Of a stretch of DNA of 64,000 nt, positions 25,558 to 33,805 are shown piece after piece. A program made the position numbers and the translations under genes. Source of the stretch: Subdoligranulum variabile (GTDB taxonomy: Bacteria > Bacillota > Clostridia > Oscillospirales > Ruminococcaceae); NCBI GenBank assembly GCA_003343905.1, contig QAKI01000043.1:142569-206568 (forward strand), in the 5' to 3' direction. The notes beneath the pieces were generated by a model. It was not told the origin of the DNA. It did not search any database and was given only the letters and a program-made list of their open reading frames with translations. Position 1 is the stretch's first letter. Each line of letters begins with the position of its first letter.

Positions 25558-26919
25558 ATGGAACCGAAAAAAACAAGAGAGAGCTTTGCCTCTCGCCTGG
25601 GATTTATCCTGGTCAGTGCAGGGTGCGCCATCGGCATCGGCAATGTCTGGCGCTTCCCCACCGTCACCGGGGGAAATGGCGGTGGCGTTTTTGTGCTGTT
25701 CTACCTGCTGTTTCTGGTCACCATGGGCATCCCGGTGCTGACGATGGAACTGGCCGTGGGCCGCGCGGGGCACGGCAGCGCCGGTGTGGCGTACAAGGCG
25801 CTGGAACCCAAGGGCAGCAAGTGGCACCTGCACGGCTGGGCCTGCATGGCGGGCTGCGTGCTGCTGATGATGTATTACACGACGGTCGCCGGGTGGATGG
25901 TGGACTACTTTGTGCGCTTCCTGACCGGCGGGTTCACGGGCGCGGCCAATGCGGAGGCCGTCTTTAACGAGGCGCTGGCGAACCCCGGGGAACAGGTGCT
26001 GTGGATGGCGCTCATCACGGTGGCCGGGTTCCTGATCTGCGCCCGTGGGCTGCGGGGCGGCCTGGAACGCATCGGCAAATGGATGATGGGCGCGCTGATC
26101 CTGCTGATTTTGGTGCTGGTGGCCCACAGCTTTGTGCTGGACGGCGTGGGCGAGGGCCTGGCCTTCTACCTGCTGCCGGACTGGGAGCGCGCGGCTGAAC
26201 AGGGCATCGGCAACGTCATCATGGCGGCCATGAACCAGTCCTTCTTCACCCTCAGCCTGGGCATCGGCGCCATGGAGATTTTCGGCAGCTACATGGATCG
26301 CAAGTTCGCCCTGCCGGGCGAGGCGGCGCGGATCTGCGTGCTGGATACCTTTGTGGCGATCTGCGCGGGCCTGATCATCTTCCCGGCCTGCTTCACCTTC
26401 GGCGTTTCGCCGGACTCCGGCCCGCAGTTGATCTTCGTCACGCTGCCGCAGGTGTTCCAGAACATGGCGGGCGGCCGCCTGTGGGGCGCGCTGTTCTTCC
26501 TGTTCATGACCTTTGCCAGCTTTACCACCGTGATCGCGGTGTTTGAAAACCTGATCGCCACCGTCATGGACCAACTGGGCTGGACGCGCCGCAAGACCTG
26601 CATAGCGGGCGCCGTGGCGCTGACCGTGCTGGGCCTGCCCTGCGCGCTGGGCTTCAACCTGCTCGGCGGCGTGCAGATCCTGGGCCCCGGCACCACGATC
26701 CTGGACTTTGAGGACTTCCTGGTCAGCAACCTGCTGCTGCCGGTGGGCAGCCTGATCTACCTGCTGTTCTGCGTCACCCGCTGGGGCTGGGGCTTCGACA
26801 AGTACCTCAAGGAGTGCAACACGGGCGACGGCCTGAAGATGCCGCGCGGGTTCAAGGTCTATTTCCGTTACATCCTGCCCATTCTGATCGCGGCCATCCT
26901 GATCCAGGGATTGCTGTGA
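25558..26919 (+). CDS. Neurotransmitter:sodium symporter (NSS) family amino-acid transporter
   Basis: 453 residues, 11-12 helices. The opening FASRLGFILVSAGCAIGIGNVWRFPTVTGGNGGG is the LeuT/MhsT helix-1 signature with its unwound GxGNxWRFP substrate/Na+ site; MELAVGRAGHGS and SFFTLSLGIGAMEIFGSY (helix 6) also fit. Bacterial members import hydrophobic or aromatic amino acids with Na+. The specific substrate cannot be read off. Divergent from the threonine aldolase gene; ends at its own terminator. Confidence 0.94.
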   Translation: MEPKKTRESFASRLGFILVSAGCAIGIGNVWRFPTVTGGNGGGVFVLFYLLFLVTMGIPVLTMELAVGRAGHGSAGVAYKALEPKGSKWHLHGWACMAGCVLLMMYYTTVAGWMVDYFVRFLTGGFTGAANAEAVFNEALANPGEQVLWMALITVAGFLICARGLRGGLERIGKWMMGALILLILVLVAHSFVLDGVGEGLAFYLLPDWERAAEQGIGNVIMAAMNQSFFTLSLGIGAMEIFGSYMDRKFALPGEAARICVLDTFVAICAGLIIFPACFTFGVSPDSGPQLIFVTLPQVFQNMAGGRLWGALFFLFMTFASFTTVIAVFENLIATVMDQLGWTRRKTCIAGAVALTVLGLPCALGFNLLGGVQILGPGTTILDFEDFLVSNLLLPVGSLIYLLFCVTRWGWGFDKYLKECNTGDGLKMPRGFKVYFRYILPILIAAILIQGLL

Positions 26920-26947
26920 GCCGCTTTTCCTGCAAAATATAAGGCCG

Positions 26948-26979
26948 CGGGTGCGGGACGAAGTTTCGTCCCGCACCCG
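26948..26979 (+). terminator. Terminator of the NSS transporter gene
   Basis: Perfect 15-nt arms CGGGTGCGGGACGAA (26948-26962) and complement (26965-26979) with a two-base loop, followed by GTTTTAT. Confidence 0.85.
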
Positions 26980-27029
26980 GTTTTATGTTCGGGCGTCAAG
27001 AAGCGGCAGCATGGATTTTCGCCGTCCCC

Positions 27030-27058
27030 TTGCAGTCTTGGGAATGGCGTGCTATAAT
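27030..27058 (+). promoter_or_regulatory. Sigma-A promoter of the DUF4180 gene
   Basis: TTGCAG (27030-27035) and TATAAT (27053-27058), spacer 17 nt; start codon 67 nt downstream. Confidence 0.75.
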
Positions 27059-27124
27059 GCGCATTGCGTTACCGGCGACGATCACGCGGGATTTTGTCTG
27101 CATTCATGTAAAGGAGGTACAGAT

Positions 27125-27493
27125 ATGAAGTTTGAAAAAATTGACTGCGGAAACGGAAGCATGGTTGCCGTATCGAGCGAGGATATGGTCATCACCGGCG
27201 TGGATTCCGCGCTCGATCTGCTCATGTCTGCCCGATATGAGGCGGACACGACGTATCTGATCGTGGATAAAAAGAATATCGTGGAGGATTTCTTCATCCT
27301 GAGCAGCGGCCTGGCGGGGGAAATTCTTCAAAAATTCATCAACTACGGCGCCAAAATTGCCATTTACGGCGACTTTTCGCATTATACAAGCAAGCCGCTG
27401 CAAGACTTTATCTACGAAAGCAACAAGGGCAGGGACGTGTTCTTTGTTGCGACCAAAGAAGAAGCCATTGAAAAAATGAGCCAGAATATTTGA
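27125..27493 (+). CDS. DUF4180 domain protein
   Basis: A 122-residue protein that spans a whole DUF4180 domain. The typical segments DSALDLLMSARYE, IVEDFFILSSGLAGEILQKFINYGAKIAIYGDFS and KPLQDFIYESNKGRDVFFVATKEEAIEKM are all there. The domain's function is not established; it has an alpha/beta STAS-like look and is generally found as a single soluble protein in Firmicutes. Preceded by a strong AAAGGAGGT site and its own promoter; monocistronic. Confidence 0.9.
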   Translation: MKFEKIDCGNGSMVAVSSEDMVITGVDSALDLLMSARYEADTTYLIVDKKNIVEDFFILSSGLAGEILQKFINYGAKIAIYGDFSHYTSKPLQDFIYESNKGRDVFFVATKEEAIEKMSQNI

Positions 27494-27537
27494 CAGATAA
27501 AATTCCCCTGTTGGTTCGCTGTGTGTGGACCCAACGC

Positions 27538-27569
27538 AAACGCGGCCATGCTTGTGCATGGCCGCGTTT
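27538..27569. terminator. Terminator between DUF4180 and C45 genes
   Basis: Perfect 14-nt arms AAACGCGGCCATGC (27538-27551) and complement (27556-27569), loop TTGT, T-run after it on the plus strand and A-run before it for the convergent gene. Confidence 0.88.
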
Positions 27570-27590
27570 TTGCAGGCGGGGGAACAATAC

Positions 27591-28634
27591 TCACCGCCCA
27601 TAGACCAGATGGCGCAGGCGGTCGTCCGGGGCAAAGCGTTTTTTCCGCGGGTCGCCCTCCGCGCGCCGGATCTGCAGGGTCCTCAAATCAAAGACGGAAC
27701 TCCAGATCGTTTCAAAGTTGGGGTCATCGTATTGGCACATAAAGCCGTATTCGCCCCGCAGCAGGCGTTCGGCCGCTGCGGCGGGGGCGCCCGTGAAGCG
27801 CGCCGGGAAACTGTCCATCACGGTCTGGTAGCGCCGTTCGGAACCGTAGTCGTCGCCGCGGGCCGCGTCGAAGGGTTTCATCTCGGCGGAAGTAAAGCTG
27901 TTGACGGTACACACGATCCGGTCCCCGCCGAACGCCACGGGGCCCCGTATGCGCTGGGTAGCGGGAGTACATTCCGCCACGACCATCCGGCCGCTTTTGT
28001 CCGCCAGCAGGATGTTGCAGTTGGACGCCACCGGCAGTTCCCGCAGCAGGTCCAGCGCGCAGGGCACGGAATCCGCCTTTTCGAGCAGATAGCGCACGAT
28101 AAAGCAGGAGTTGAAACCGGGGCGTATCCGGGCAAGGGGCGTCATAACAAAGGTCATGGCGACGGCCAGGCCGTGTTCGTTGAGCCCCTCCTCGCCGTTG
28201 ATGAAGGAGGATGTGGTCAGGATAAAACGGTTGCCGCCAAGCGGGGCGTACAGCTCGCTTTTGCTGCCTTTTTTCAGGTAGGGCGGCAGGTCGTTGTTCC
28301 GGCCGTAGAGCACGCGGCCGTCTTTGACACAGGCGAAGGCGGTGCAGCCCCGGAGTTCGACCGGGATGTTGGCGTCCAGATTGTACATGCAGCAGCCCAT
28401 GCACAGCATCCAGGCGGCGAACGTGTCATAGTCTGCGCCGATGGTGTCGCTCACGCCCCGGATCTCGGCGCAGACTTCCGGGAAAAATTCCCGCAGGAGT
28501 GCTTCGCTCTGCTTCCCGTGCGCAAGCTGGAACCGGTCCAGATGCAGCGGAAAGGTTACCCCGCATTTCTGGAAGATCCGGCCCCGCCTGACGCCCATCT
28601 GGTAGTGGGCGCCTTTCAGCCGCAGGTGGTACAT
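27591..28634 (-). CDS. C45-family acyltransferase/hydrolase (Ntn fold)
   Basis: 347 residues. Related to isopenicillin-N acyltransferase and the C45 peptidases, whose precursors cleave themselves to expose an N-terminal Cys; here the candidate nucleophile is Cys97 in RGCTAFACVKDGRVLYGRNND. Other family segments are FILTTSSFINGEEGLNEHGLAVAM and CNILLADKSGRMVVAECTP. Substrate is unknown; such enzymes act on amide or acyl side chains, including beta-lactams and lipids. The start codon lies inside the end of the upstream AraC gene (19-nt overlap) behind GGAGG, so regulator and enzyme form a coupled pair. Confidence 0.88.
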   Translation of the reverse strand: MYHLRLKGAHYQMGVRRGRIFQKCGVTFPLHLDRFQLAHGKQSEALLREFFPEVCAEIRGVSDTIGADYDTFAAWMLCMGCCMYNLDANIPVELRGCTAFACVKDGRVLYGRNNDLPPYLKKGSKSELYAPLGGNRFILTTSSFINGEEGLNEHGLAVAMTFVMTPLARIRPGFNSCFIVRYLLEKADSVPCALDLLRELPVASNCNILLADKSGRMVVAECTPATQRIRGPVAFGGDRIVCTVNSFTSAEMKPFDAARGDDYGSERRYQTVMDSFPARFTGAPAAAAERLLRGEYGFMCQYDDPNFETIWSSVFDLRTLQIRRAEGDPRKKRFAPDDRLRHLVYGR

Positions 28635-29503
28635 CCTTCGCCTCCTGCGCTTTTTTTGATGCCGATCCAGACTTCGGAATGGCCGCCGGTGGGGATCTCG
28701 CGGCAGACGGGGTAAACTTCGACGTCCGGCAGCCCGGCGTACTCATACCCCGAAAAAGGCAGCCACTCGGTATAAAACTTTTTGAAGATGCTCTGCACAT
28801 TTTCCTGGAAAGGGCCGCTGCTTTCAAAGACGGCCCAGGTGGCCTGCGGGATCTCAAGGGCATACATGCCCGGCGGGGCGGGGGCGTCGGTGACGGCGGC
28901 GATGTAGTAAAAGAAATCCTGCGGGCCGTTGTAGACGCTGACGCCCAGGATCTGCTGCGGTTCCCGGTCGATCAGGCGGCAAACTTCGGCAAAGCGGCGG
29001 TCGCCCAGAACGGCCGCCCAGAACTTGGGGATCTGGCGCTGGTTTTCCTCCATATCCGGCACCAGCGGCGTGCGGATGCCGACGATGCGCAGGGGCGGTT
29101 TTTCTGCAATGTGGTAGGGCATGGCGCTTCCTCCTGTGACTTGAACGGAAAAACGGATCGCCGGGTAGGCGTTCAGCGTGCTGCCGCGGTTCCTGGCCGC
29201 GGCGGGGTTCAGGTTGTGAACGCTCTGAAAAGCCCGGTTGAAGGCGGTGGGGGAAGTGTAGCCGTATTTCAACGCCACGTCGATCACCCTGGCGTCGGTG
29301 CGCTGCAGTTCAAACGCGGCCTGCGTCATCCTGCGGCGGCGGACATATTCCGAAAGGGAAATGCCGGCCACATACGAAAAGACCCGCTGGAAATACACCG
29401 GCGAACAGCAGGCGATCCGGGCGGCCTCCTCATAGGAAAGGTCGCCGTCCAGGTGGTCCTCGATGTAGTCGATGGCGGCGCTCAGATTTTTCAGCCATTC
29501 CAT
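28616..29503 (-). CDS. AraC regulator with GyrI-like domain, second paralogue
   Basis: 295 residues, same architecture as the protein at 12765-13622 and clearly paralogous: MEW(L/I), two HTH units (IDYIEDHLDGDLSYEEAARIAC; DVALKYGYTSPTAFNRAFQS), then a GyrI-like effector domain with LRIVGIRTPL and FSGYEYAGLPDVEVYP. Its C-terminus ends in GEGCTTCG, a Cys-pair tail the other copy lacks. It overlaps and probably controls the C45 enzyme gene, and its promoter carries the GCGAGGACAG motif shared with the first paralogue. Confidence 0.92.
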   Translation of the reverse strand: MEWLKNLSAAIDYIEDHLDGDLSYEEAARIACCSPVYFQRVFSYVAGISLSEYVRRRRMTQAAFELQRTDARVIDVALKYGYTSPTAFNRAFQSVHNLNPAAARNRGSTLNAYPAIRFSVQVTGGSAMPYHIAEKPPLRIVGIRTPLVPDMEENQRQIPKFWAAVLGDRRFAEVCRLIDREPQQILGVSVYNGPQDFFYYIAAVTDAPAPPGMYALEIPQATWAVFESSGPFQENVQSIFKKFYTEWLPFSGYEYAGLPDVEVYPVCREIPTGGHSEVWIGIKKSAGGEGCTTCG

Positions 29504-29526
29504 TCCCGGTCCCTCCTTCCGTTATC

Positions 29527-29558
29527 AGTATACACAGGGAAGCGGGGTCTGTCCTCGC
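29527..29558 (-). promoter_or_regulatory. Promoter of the second AraC paralogue, shared motif
   Basis: Minus-strand TATACT (29527-29532) is 17 nt from AGGACA (29550-29555) within GCGAGGACAG (29549-29558). Same motif and same spacing as upstream of the first paralogue. Confidence 0.7.
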
Positions 29559-29616
29559 TTTTTCTGCCCGGTTTTGTGAACTTTGGCCCGCTGCGCGGCG
29601 GGTGCAAAAAGCAAAA

Positions 29617-29640
29617 ACGGCACAGCCGAAGCTGCGCCGT
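29617..29640 (-). terminator. Terminator of the HD-domain gene
   Basis: Minus-strand hairpin ACGGCGCAGC-TTCG-GCTGTGCCGT followed by TTTTTG. The TTCG tetraloop and T-run are typical. Confidence 0.82.
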
Positions 29641-29678
29641 CCCCAAAAGGCGTATGCGTTTGTGGCGCCGTGCGGTGT

Positions 29679-30452
29679 TCACTGTAATTTTTCCGCCAGC
29701 CAGCGGTGCATCTCGGCCCGCATGGCAGCAAAGGCTTCGGCGGTGGCGGGGTTCTCGGTGGGGAAGTCCAGCAGCTTCCACAGCCAGCCCTGTTCGTTGA
29801 CGGCCCGCAGGCTTTCCGGGTAGCACAGTTCAAACACCAGCGAAGCATGGCCCACGGCGTTGTCGGCGGGCCAGTGCTTGAGGGTGCGCAGCACACAGTG
29901 GTGCGCGTAAAACGCCTGCAGCACCTCCGGCGTCACGGGGCTTTGCCGCAGCGCCGCGGTGGAAACATTGTAGATCTCCTCCATGGGCACTTCCACGTTC
30001 ACGCGCAGGATGTCCACCTTGTCGGCGTCCCGCAGGATCTGGCAGAACATCCGGGTGCGGTCGTCCAGGTCCTCCGGCAGGCGGTAGGCGCTGTGCCAGG
30101 CCACGGCGGTGCGCAGCAGTTCGTCCCAGGCGGGGTCGTCCAGATAATCCCGGATGCGCCCCTCCGCAAACAGCACCTGGGCGCTCATGGCCGCATGGTC
30201 GATGGATTCGGCGTCGTTGAAGGTGCCGTACCGGCGCAACTGTTCAAAGCGGCCCACATCGTGCAGCAGGCCGCACAGCCAGGCAAGGTCGCGGTCGTCC
30301 GGCGGCAGCGCCAGACTGGCGGCGATGCGGTCGCACAGGGCGGCCACCCGGTAGGTGTGGTCGATCTTCAGCTTGACCTTGGGGTCGGAAGCATTGTAGC
30401 GGGCCGCGTAACCGGCAAAAGCGTCCAGGGCGCGGCGGCGGTCAAAAGACAT
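29679..30452 (-). CDS. HD-domain phosphohydrolase
   Basis: 257 residues. The metal-binding HD signature is visible as DHTYRVAALCDRI (His32), GLLHDVGRFEQL (His64, Asp65), a later HAAMSAQVLF, and Asp in LRDADKVDILRV. HD proteins hydrolyse phosphomonoesters, nucleotides or cyclic dinucleotides; the substrate here is not evident. Start at the ATG 30452 (MSFDRRR), nine bases after AGGAGG; a TTG three codons upstream is less likely. Monocistronic, divergent from the TetR gene. Confidence 0.88.
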   Translation of the reverse strand: MSFDRRRALDAFAGYAARYNASDPKVKLKIDHTYRVAALCDRIAASLALPPDDRDLAWLCGLLHDVGRFEQLRRYGTFNDAESIDHAAMSAQVLFAEGRIRDYLDDPAWDELLRTAVAWHSAYRLPEDLDDRTRMFCQILRDADKVDILRVNVEVPMEEIYNVSTAALRQSPVTPEVLQAFYAHHCVLRTLKHWPADNAVGHASLVFELCYPESLRAVNEQGWLWKLLDFPTENPATAEAFAAMRAEMHRWLAEKLQ

Positions 30453-30602
30453 GGCGTGCAACCTCCTTTTTCGGCAGCAAAATGCCCGGCGGGCGGGAAT
30501 GCGCCGCCTTTACTGCTATTGTAGCACGAATTGGCAGAACGCAAAAGGAAGAATGCGATATACGACGAAGTGCATATAATTTGATCAACATATTCATAAA
30601 AC

Positions 30603-30631
30603 TTGACATTTATGCCGAAAAACGCTATTCT
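30603..30631 (+). promoter_or_regulatory. Sigma-A promoter of the TetR gene
   Basis: TTGACA (30603-30608) and TATTCT (30626-30631), 17-nt spacer, in a local AT-rich patch (about 30560-30650). The leader to the start codon is roughly 105 nt. Confidence 0.75.
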
Positions 30632-30743
30632 TTATATAAACCATATCGACTGTGTCTGCAGGGCCATATTGCGGTTTCCGCCCGGCGGGAATGCACGGCG
30701 CGCAGGGGCGGCCCGGAACCTTTATGGAAAGGTGGTGCGTGTG

Positions 30744-31310
30744 ATGAACGCCAAAGGCGACGCCAACCGAAGTGTCCGTATGACCAAACAGCGGCTGTAT
30801 CAGGCGCTCATCCAACTGCTGCAGGAAAAAGAACTGCGGGAGATCACGGTGCGGGAACTGACCGAACTGGCCGGGATCAGCCGGGGGACTTTCTACTTCC
30901 ATTATGCGGACATCTACGCCCTGATGGACCAGATGGAAGCGGCCCAGCTTGACCATCTGTGCGAGTTGATGGACGCGCTGGTGCCCAGCATCTCGCAGGA
31001 GGATGTGCCGCCCGCGCTGGTGACGCTGTTTGAGTATTTGTATGAGAACCGCGATGTCTGCCGCGCCCTGTACGGCAAAAGCTGGGAGTCGGACTTTACC
31101 CGCAGCGCCAAGGAAGTCATCTGCCGCCGGTGCATGGGGCGCCTGGTGCCGGACGGGGCTTCGCTGCGGCAGCAGTATTTGATGACCTTTGCGGTCAACG
31201 GCTGCTTCGGCTGTATTGCCGCGTGGCAGGCGCAGGGCTACCGCCCCGCCCCTGAGGAGATGGCCGTCATCACCTGGCAGGCGACCCGTGCGGTAAAAGA
31301 CAAGCTGTAA
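30744..31310 (+). CDS. TetR-family regulator
   Basis: 188 residues. N-terminal HTH: RMTKQRLYQALIQLLQEKELREITVRELTELAGISRGTFYFHYADIYAL, with the GISRGTFYxHY recognition helix characteristic of the TetR/AcrR family; the C-terminal half fits the TetR_C_7 (DhaS-like) ligand domain. Start at 30744 (MNAKGD), after GGAAAGGTGG; the longer frame upstream includes the promoter itself and is not coding. The adjacent genes give no clear target beyond itself and possibly the divergent HD gene. Confidence 0.9.
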   Translation: MNAKGDANRSVRMTKQRLYQALIQLLQEKELREITVRELTELAGISRGTFYFHYADIYALMDQMEAAQLDHLCELMDALVPSISQEDVPPALVTLFEYLYENRDVCRALYGKSWESDFTRSAKEVICRRCMGRLVPDGASLRQQYLMTFAVNGCFGCIAAWQAQGYRPAPEEMAVITWQATRAVKDKL

Positions 31311-31324
31311 CGCGCAGATTTTCG

Positions 31325-31353
31325 TTGCTTTTCGCAGCGTACTACGGTATAAT
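31325..31353 (+). promoter_or_regulatory. Sigma-A promoter of the EIIA gene
   Basis: TTGCTT (31325-31330) and TATAAT (31348-31353), 17-nt spacer. Confidence 0.7.
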
Positions 31354-31405
31354 AAAACAGTAGTGTTTGCCCGCGCCGCGGGCCGGAAAAGGAGAGTTGT
31401 ACACC

Positions 31406-31918
31406 ATGGGATTTTTTGACTTTTTGAAAAAGACGCCGCAGGCCCAGCCCGCGGCCCCCACGTTCCCGATGATGCTGGCTGCCGACGCCAAGGGCGCCGT
31501 CGTGCCGATGGAGCAGATCCCCGACGAAGTGTTTGCGCAGGGCATCCTGGGCAAGTGCTGCGGCATTGAGCCGTCCGAGGGCAAGGTCTACGCGCCGGTG
31601 GACGGCACCATCAGCCAGGCGCCGGAAAGCGGCCATGCGCTGGGCATCGAAGGCGCCGGCGGCGTGGAAGTGCTGATCCATGTGGGCGTCGATACCGTCG
31701 AGATGAAGGGCGACGGCTTCAGCCCCAAAGTCAAGGAGGGCGACAAGGTCAAGAAGGGCCAGCTTCTGCTGGAGATGGACCTTGCCAAGATCGCCGCGGC
31801 CAACCATCCGGCGGTGGTCATCACCGTTATCACCAACACGGACGATTTTGCGGACGTGGAACTGGTGGCTTCCGGCACGGTGGAGCCGGGCGCGGACCTG
31901 CTGAAGATCAGCAAGTAA
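31406..31918 (+). CDS. crr: PTS glucose-type EIIA component
   Basis: A free-standing 170-residue EIIA-Glc domain. APVDGTISQAPESGHALGIEGAGGVEVLIHVGVDTVEMKGDGF carries both conserved histidines: His77 in SGHALG and the phosphorylated His92 in LIHVGVDT. It takes phosphate from HPr and passes it to an EIIB/EIIC of the glucose/sucrose/GlcNAc class. No permease gene is adjacent, so it must serve EIICB proteins encoded elsewhere and may also act as a regulatory phospho-carrier. Confidence 0.94.
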   Translation: MGFFDFLKKTPQAQPAAPTFPMMLAADAKGAVVPMEQIPDEVFAQGILGKCCGIEPSEGKVYAPVDGTISQAPESGHALGIEGAGGVEVLIHVGVDTVEMKGDGFSPKVKEGDKVKKGQLLLEMDLAKIAAANHPAVVITVITNTDDFADVELVASGTVEPGADLLKISK

Positions 31919-31934
31919 GCCAGACAAAGTACAT

Positions 31935-31970
31935 AAAAGGGACTGCCGGTTTTTGCCGGCAGTCCCTTTT
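31935..31970 (+). terminator. Terminator of the EIIA gene
   Basis: Arms AAAAGGGACTGCCGG (31935-31949) and CCGGCAGTCCCTTTT (31956-31970), then T. Confidence 0.88.
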
Positions 31971-32049
31971 TGTATGGATTGATGGGCGGCAGGGCCGCGC
32001 GCCCGCGCCGAAGAAGAAAGCACCCGCCCGTGAGGGTGCTTGGCTGCGC

Positions 32050-32691
32050 TTATTGCAGGCCCTCAAAATCCGCGGTGCGGATGGCTTCCTGCAGGTCGTT
32101 GATAAAGCAGCTCACATGGTAGCCGTCGCATACCGCATGGTGGACCTGGATGGCCAGGGGGATCCTGTACCGCCCCTCGGTCTGCCGGTACTGCCCCAGG
32201 GTGAAGATCGGCAGCAGGTGGTCAAAGGATCTCAGGTTCAGATTGAACCCGTCGAACGAAGTCCAGGGGATCATGGAAACATTAAAGACGTTTTCCGGCA
32301 CGGGGGACTTGGGCGTCATGGTGTGGATGGCCCCGTAACGCTGCATATCCTCGTCATAGCGGCGGCAGAAAGCGCCGTAATCTTCGGAAAAATCCGTCCA
32401 GATGTTGGAAAAGGTTTTGGTGTCCTGATGGAACACAGTATAGAAGGGCAGCATCCCGCGGTAGACCACCAGCGTACCGTCCGCGCGCAGCGCCGTGCGG
32501 AACGCTTCGTGCCGGTTTACCGTCTTGGTGAGGAAGTAGAGCAGGGCAGGGTAGAGTTTCTGCCGCGCTGCTTTCAGGTTCGTGATGTCCAGTTTGGTGG
32601 TAAGGCTGTAGGTGCAGGGCACGTTCTGCAGGTAGTGTTCAAAGTATTCTTCCCGGGGCCAGGTGTCCCGGTCGATCACACGGTATTCCAT
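32050..32691 (-). CDS. Chloramphenicol acetyltransferase-like acyltransferase
   Basis: 213 residues, the full length of a type A CAT. Visible family features: FEHYLQNVPCTYSLTTKLDIT at the N-terminus, FNVSMIPWTSFDGFNLNL in the middle and the active-site segment QVHHAVCDGYHVSCFINDLQ with catalytic His185 (HxxxD). It could acetylate chloramphenicol, but many chromosomal CAT homologues have no resistance phenotype. It is 16 nt from the end of the GrpB-deaminase gene and likely co-transcribed with it. Confidence 0.88.
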   Translation of the reverse strand: MEYRVIDRDTWPREEYFEHYLQNVPCTYSLTTKLDITNLKAARQKLYPALLYFLTKTVNRHEAFRTALRADGTLVVYRGMLPFYTVFHQDTKTFSNIWTDFSEDYGAFCRRYDEDMQRYGAIHTMTPKSPVPENVFNVSMIPWTSFDGFNLNLRSFDHLLPIFTLGQYRQTEGRYRIPLAIQVHHAVCDGYHVSCFINDLQEAIRTADFEGLQ

Positions 32692-32707
32692 AAAAAGCGT
32701 GTCTCCT

Positions 32708-33625
32708 TTATTCGCTTTCCGCCTGCCCGGCGTGCCACCAGTCGGGCAGCAGGTCTTTCAGGCGGACGGTTCTGCGGCGCTCGTAGTCGCACAGGATCTC
32801 GATCTCGCCCGCGTCGCCGCCCAACTGCATCATCAGCTCCCGGCAGGCACCGCAGGGCATACCGGCTTTTCCGTCCGGCATGACCGCGACGATCCGGGTG
32901 ATCCGGCTCTCGCCGTTCGTGATCATGTGGGCGATGGCGTTGCGCTCGGCGCACATCCCCAGCGAACAGGCTGTGTCGATGCATACGCCGGTGTACAGGC
33001 TGCCTGCCGGGGTGAGCAGTGCGGCAGCGACCGCCCCGGCTTCCACCAGCGGGGAGAGGTTCCGCGCATACTGCACCTTTCTGGCGGCGATGTACAGGCG
33101 GTCCCAGCCGCCGTCGTACCAGGCCAGGGCGCGCTGTTCCATCTCGCGCACAAAACGCTCCTTGCCGTCGCAGTAGCCTTCGATATCATAGGGGAACTTC
33201 TGCGCAAGCGCCTTCTTGAGCGCCGCGTATTCTTCCCGCGCCGCCGCGTGGGCGCGCATATATTCCCGGAACGCCAGATGCCGCCCGATGTTGGCCCAGT
33301 CGTCCGCCTGGAAGATGTGGATCTGGTGGGTGCGCTCGTCGCCGCCTTTGCGCAGGTAGCGCCGTCCCGCGATCCCGAACTCGCCCATGTATTCGTACCC
33401 GATCCCGGCGAACTGCTGCGCGGCGGCGTCCACGGCGTCCAGGCTGCGGACCACGGCCAGAATGTCGATGATCGGCTTGGCGGCCAGCCCCGGCACCGAT
33501 GTGCTGCCGATGTGGTAGATCGAAAGGCCGTTGTCCTGCAGGATGGCGGCGATTCGGGCGCGCTCCTCCTCATAGAGCCGCGGCCACTCGGCGCGGTAGT
33601 CCGATACGGTCACATGCTGTGCCAT
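32708..33625 (-). CDS. GrpB-domain / cytidine deaminase-like fusion
   Basis: 305 residues with two domains. Residues 1-165 are a GrpB/UPF0157 domain, a nucleotidyltransferase fold (VSDYRAEWPRLYEEE, IYHIGSTSVPGLAAKPIIDILAV with the GSTSVPGLxxKPxIDI signature). From about 175 a cytidine deaminase-like zinc domain follows, with the TCSLG-like CSLGMCAERNAIAHMI and PCGACRELMMQL motifs that provide the Glu and zinc Cys residues. A nucleotidyltransferase joined to a nucleoside deaminase suggests handling of nucleotides or nucleoside antibiotics. It precedes the CAT-like gene in a two-gene unit. Confidence 0.88.
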   Translation of the reverse strand: MAQHVTVSDYRAEWPRLYEEERARIAAILQDNGLSIYHIGSTSVPGLAAKPIIDILAVVRSLDAVDAAAQQFAGIGYEYMGEFGIAGRRYLRKGGDERTHQIHIFQADDWANIGRHLAFREYMRAHAAAREEYAALKKALAQKFPYDIEGYCDGKERFVREMEQRALAWYDGGWDRLYIAARKVQYARNLSPLVEAGAVAAALLTPAGSLYTGVCIDTACSLGMCAERNAIAHMITNGESRITRIVAVMPDGKAGMPCGACRELMMQLGGDAGEIEILCDYERRRTVRLKDLLPDWWHAGQAESE

Positions 33626-33741
33626 AGTGCGATACCTCCCGTTTTTTGTGTTTTGCGCCCGGTTTTGCGGGGCGCTTCCATTCTACCACAATTTCGGGGC
33701 CGTGGGAACGGGGGCGCGGCCAAAACACGCCGGGCAACGCC

Positions 33742-33770
33742 TTGCGGCGCGCCCGGTTTTATGGTACGAT
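33742..33770 (+). promoter_or_regulatory. Sigma-A promoter of the 33806 gene
   Basis: TTGCGG (33742-33747) and TACGAT (33765-33770), 17-nt spacer. Confidence 0.55.
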
Positions 33771-33805
33771 AGAAGCAGGATTTTGAGGAAAGAAGAGGAA
33801 GCTGT

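Noticed and set aside
33727..33760. GCCGGGC/GCCCGG hairpin before the 33806 gene as a terminator
   Set aside because: No plus-strand gene precedes it, and it overlaps the better-supported promoter at 33742-33770.
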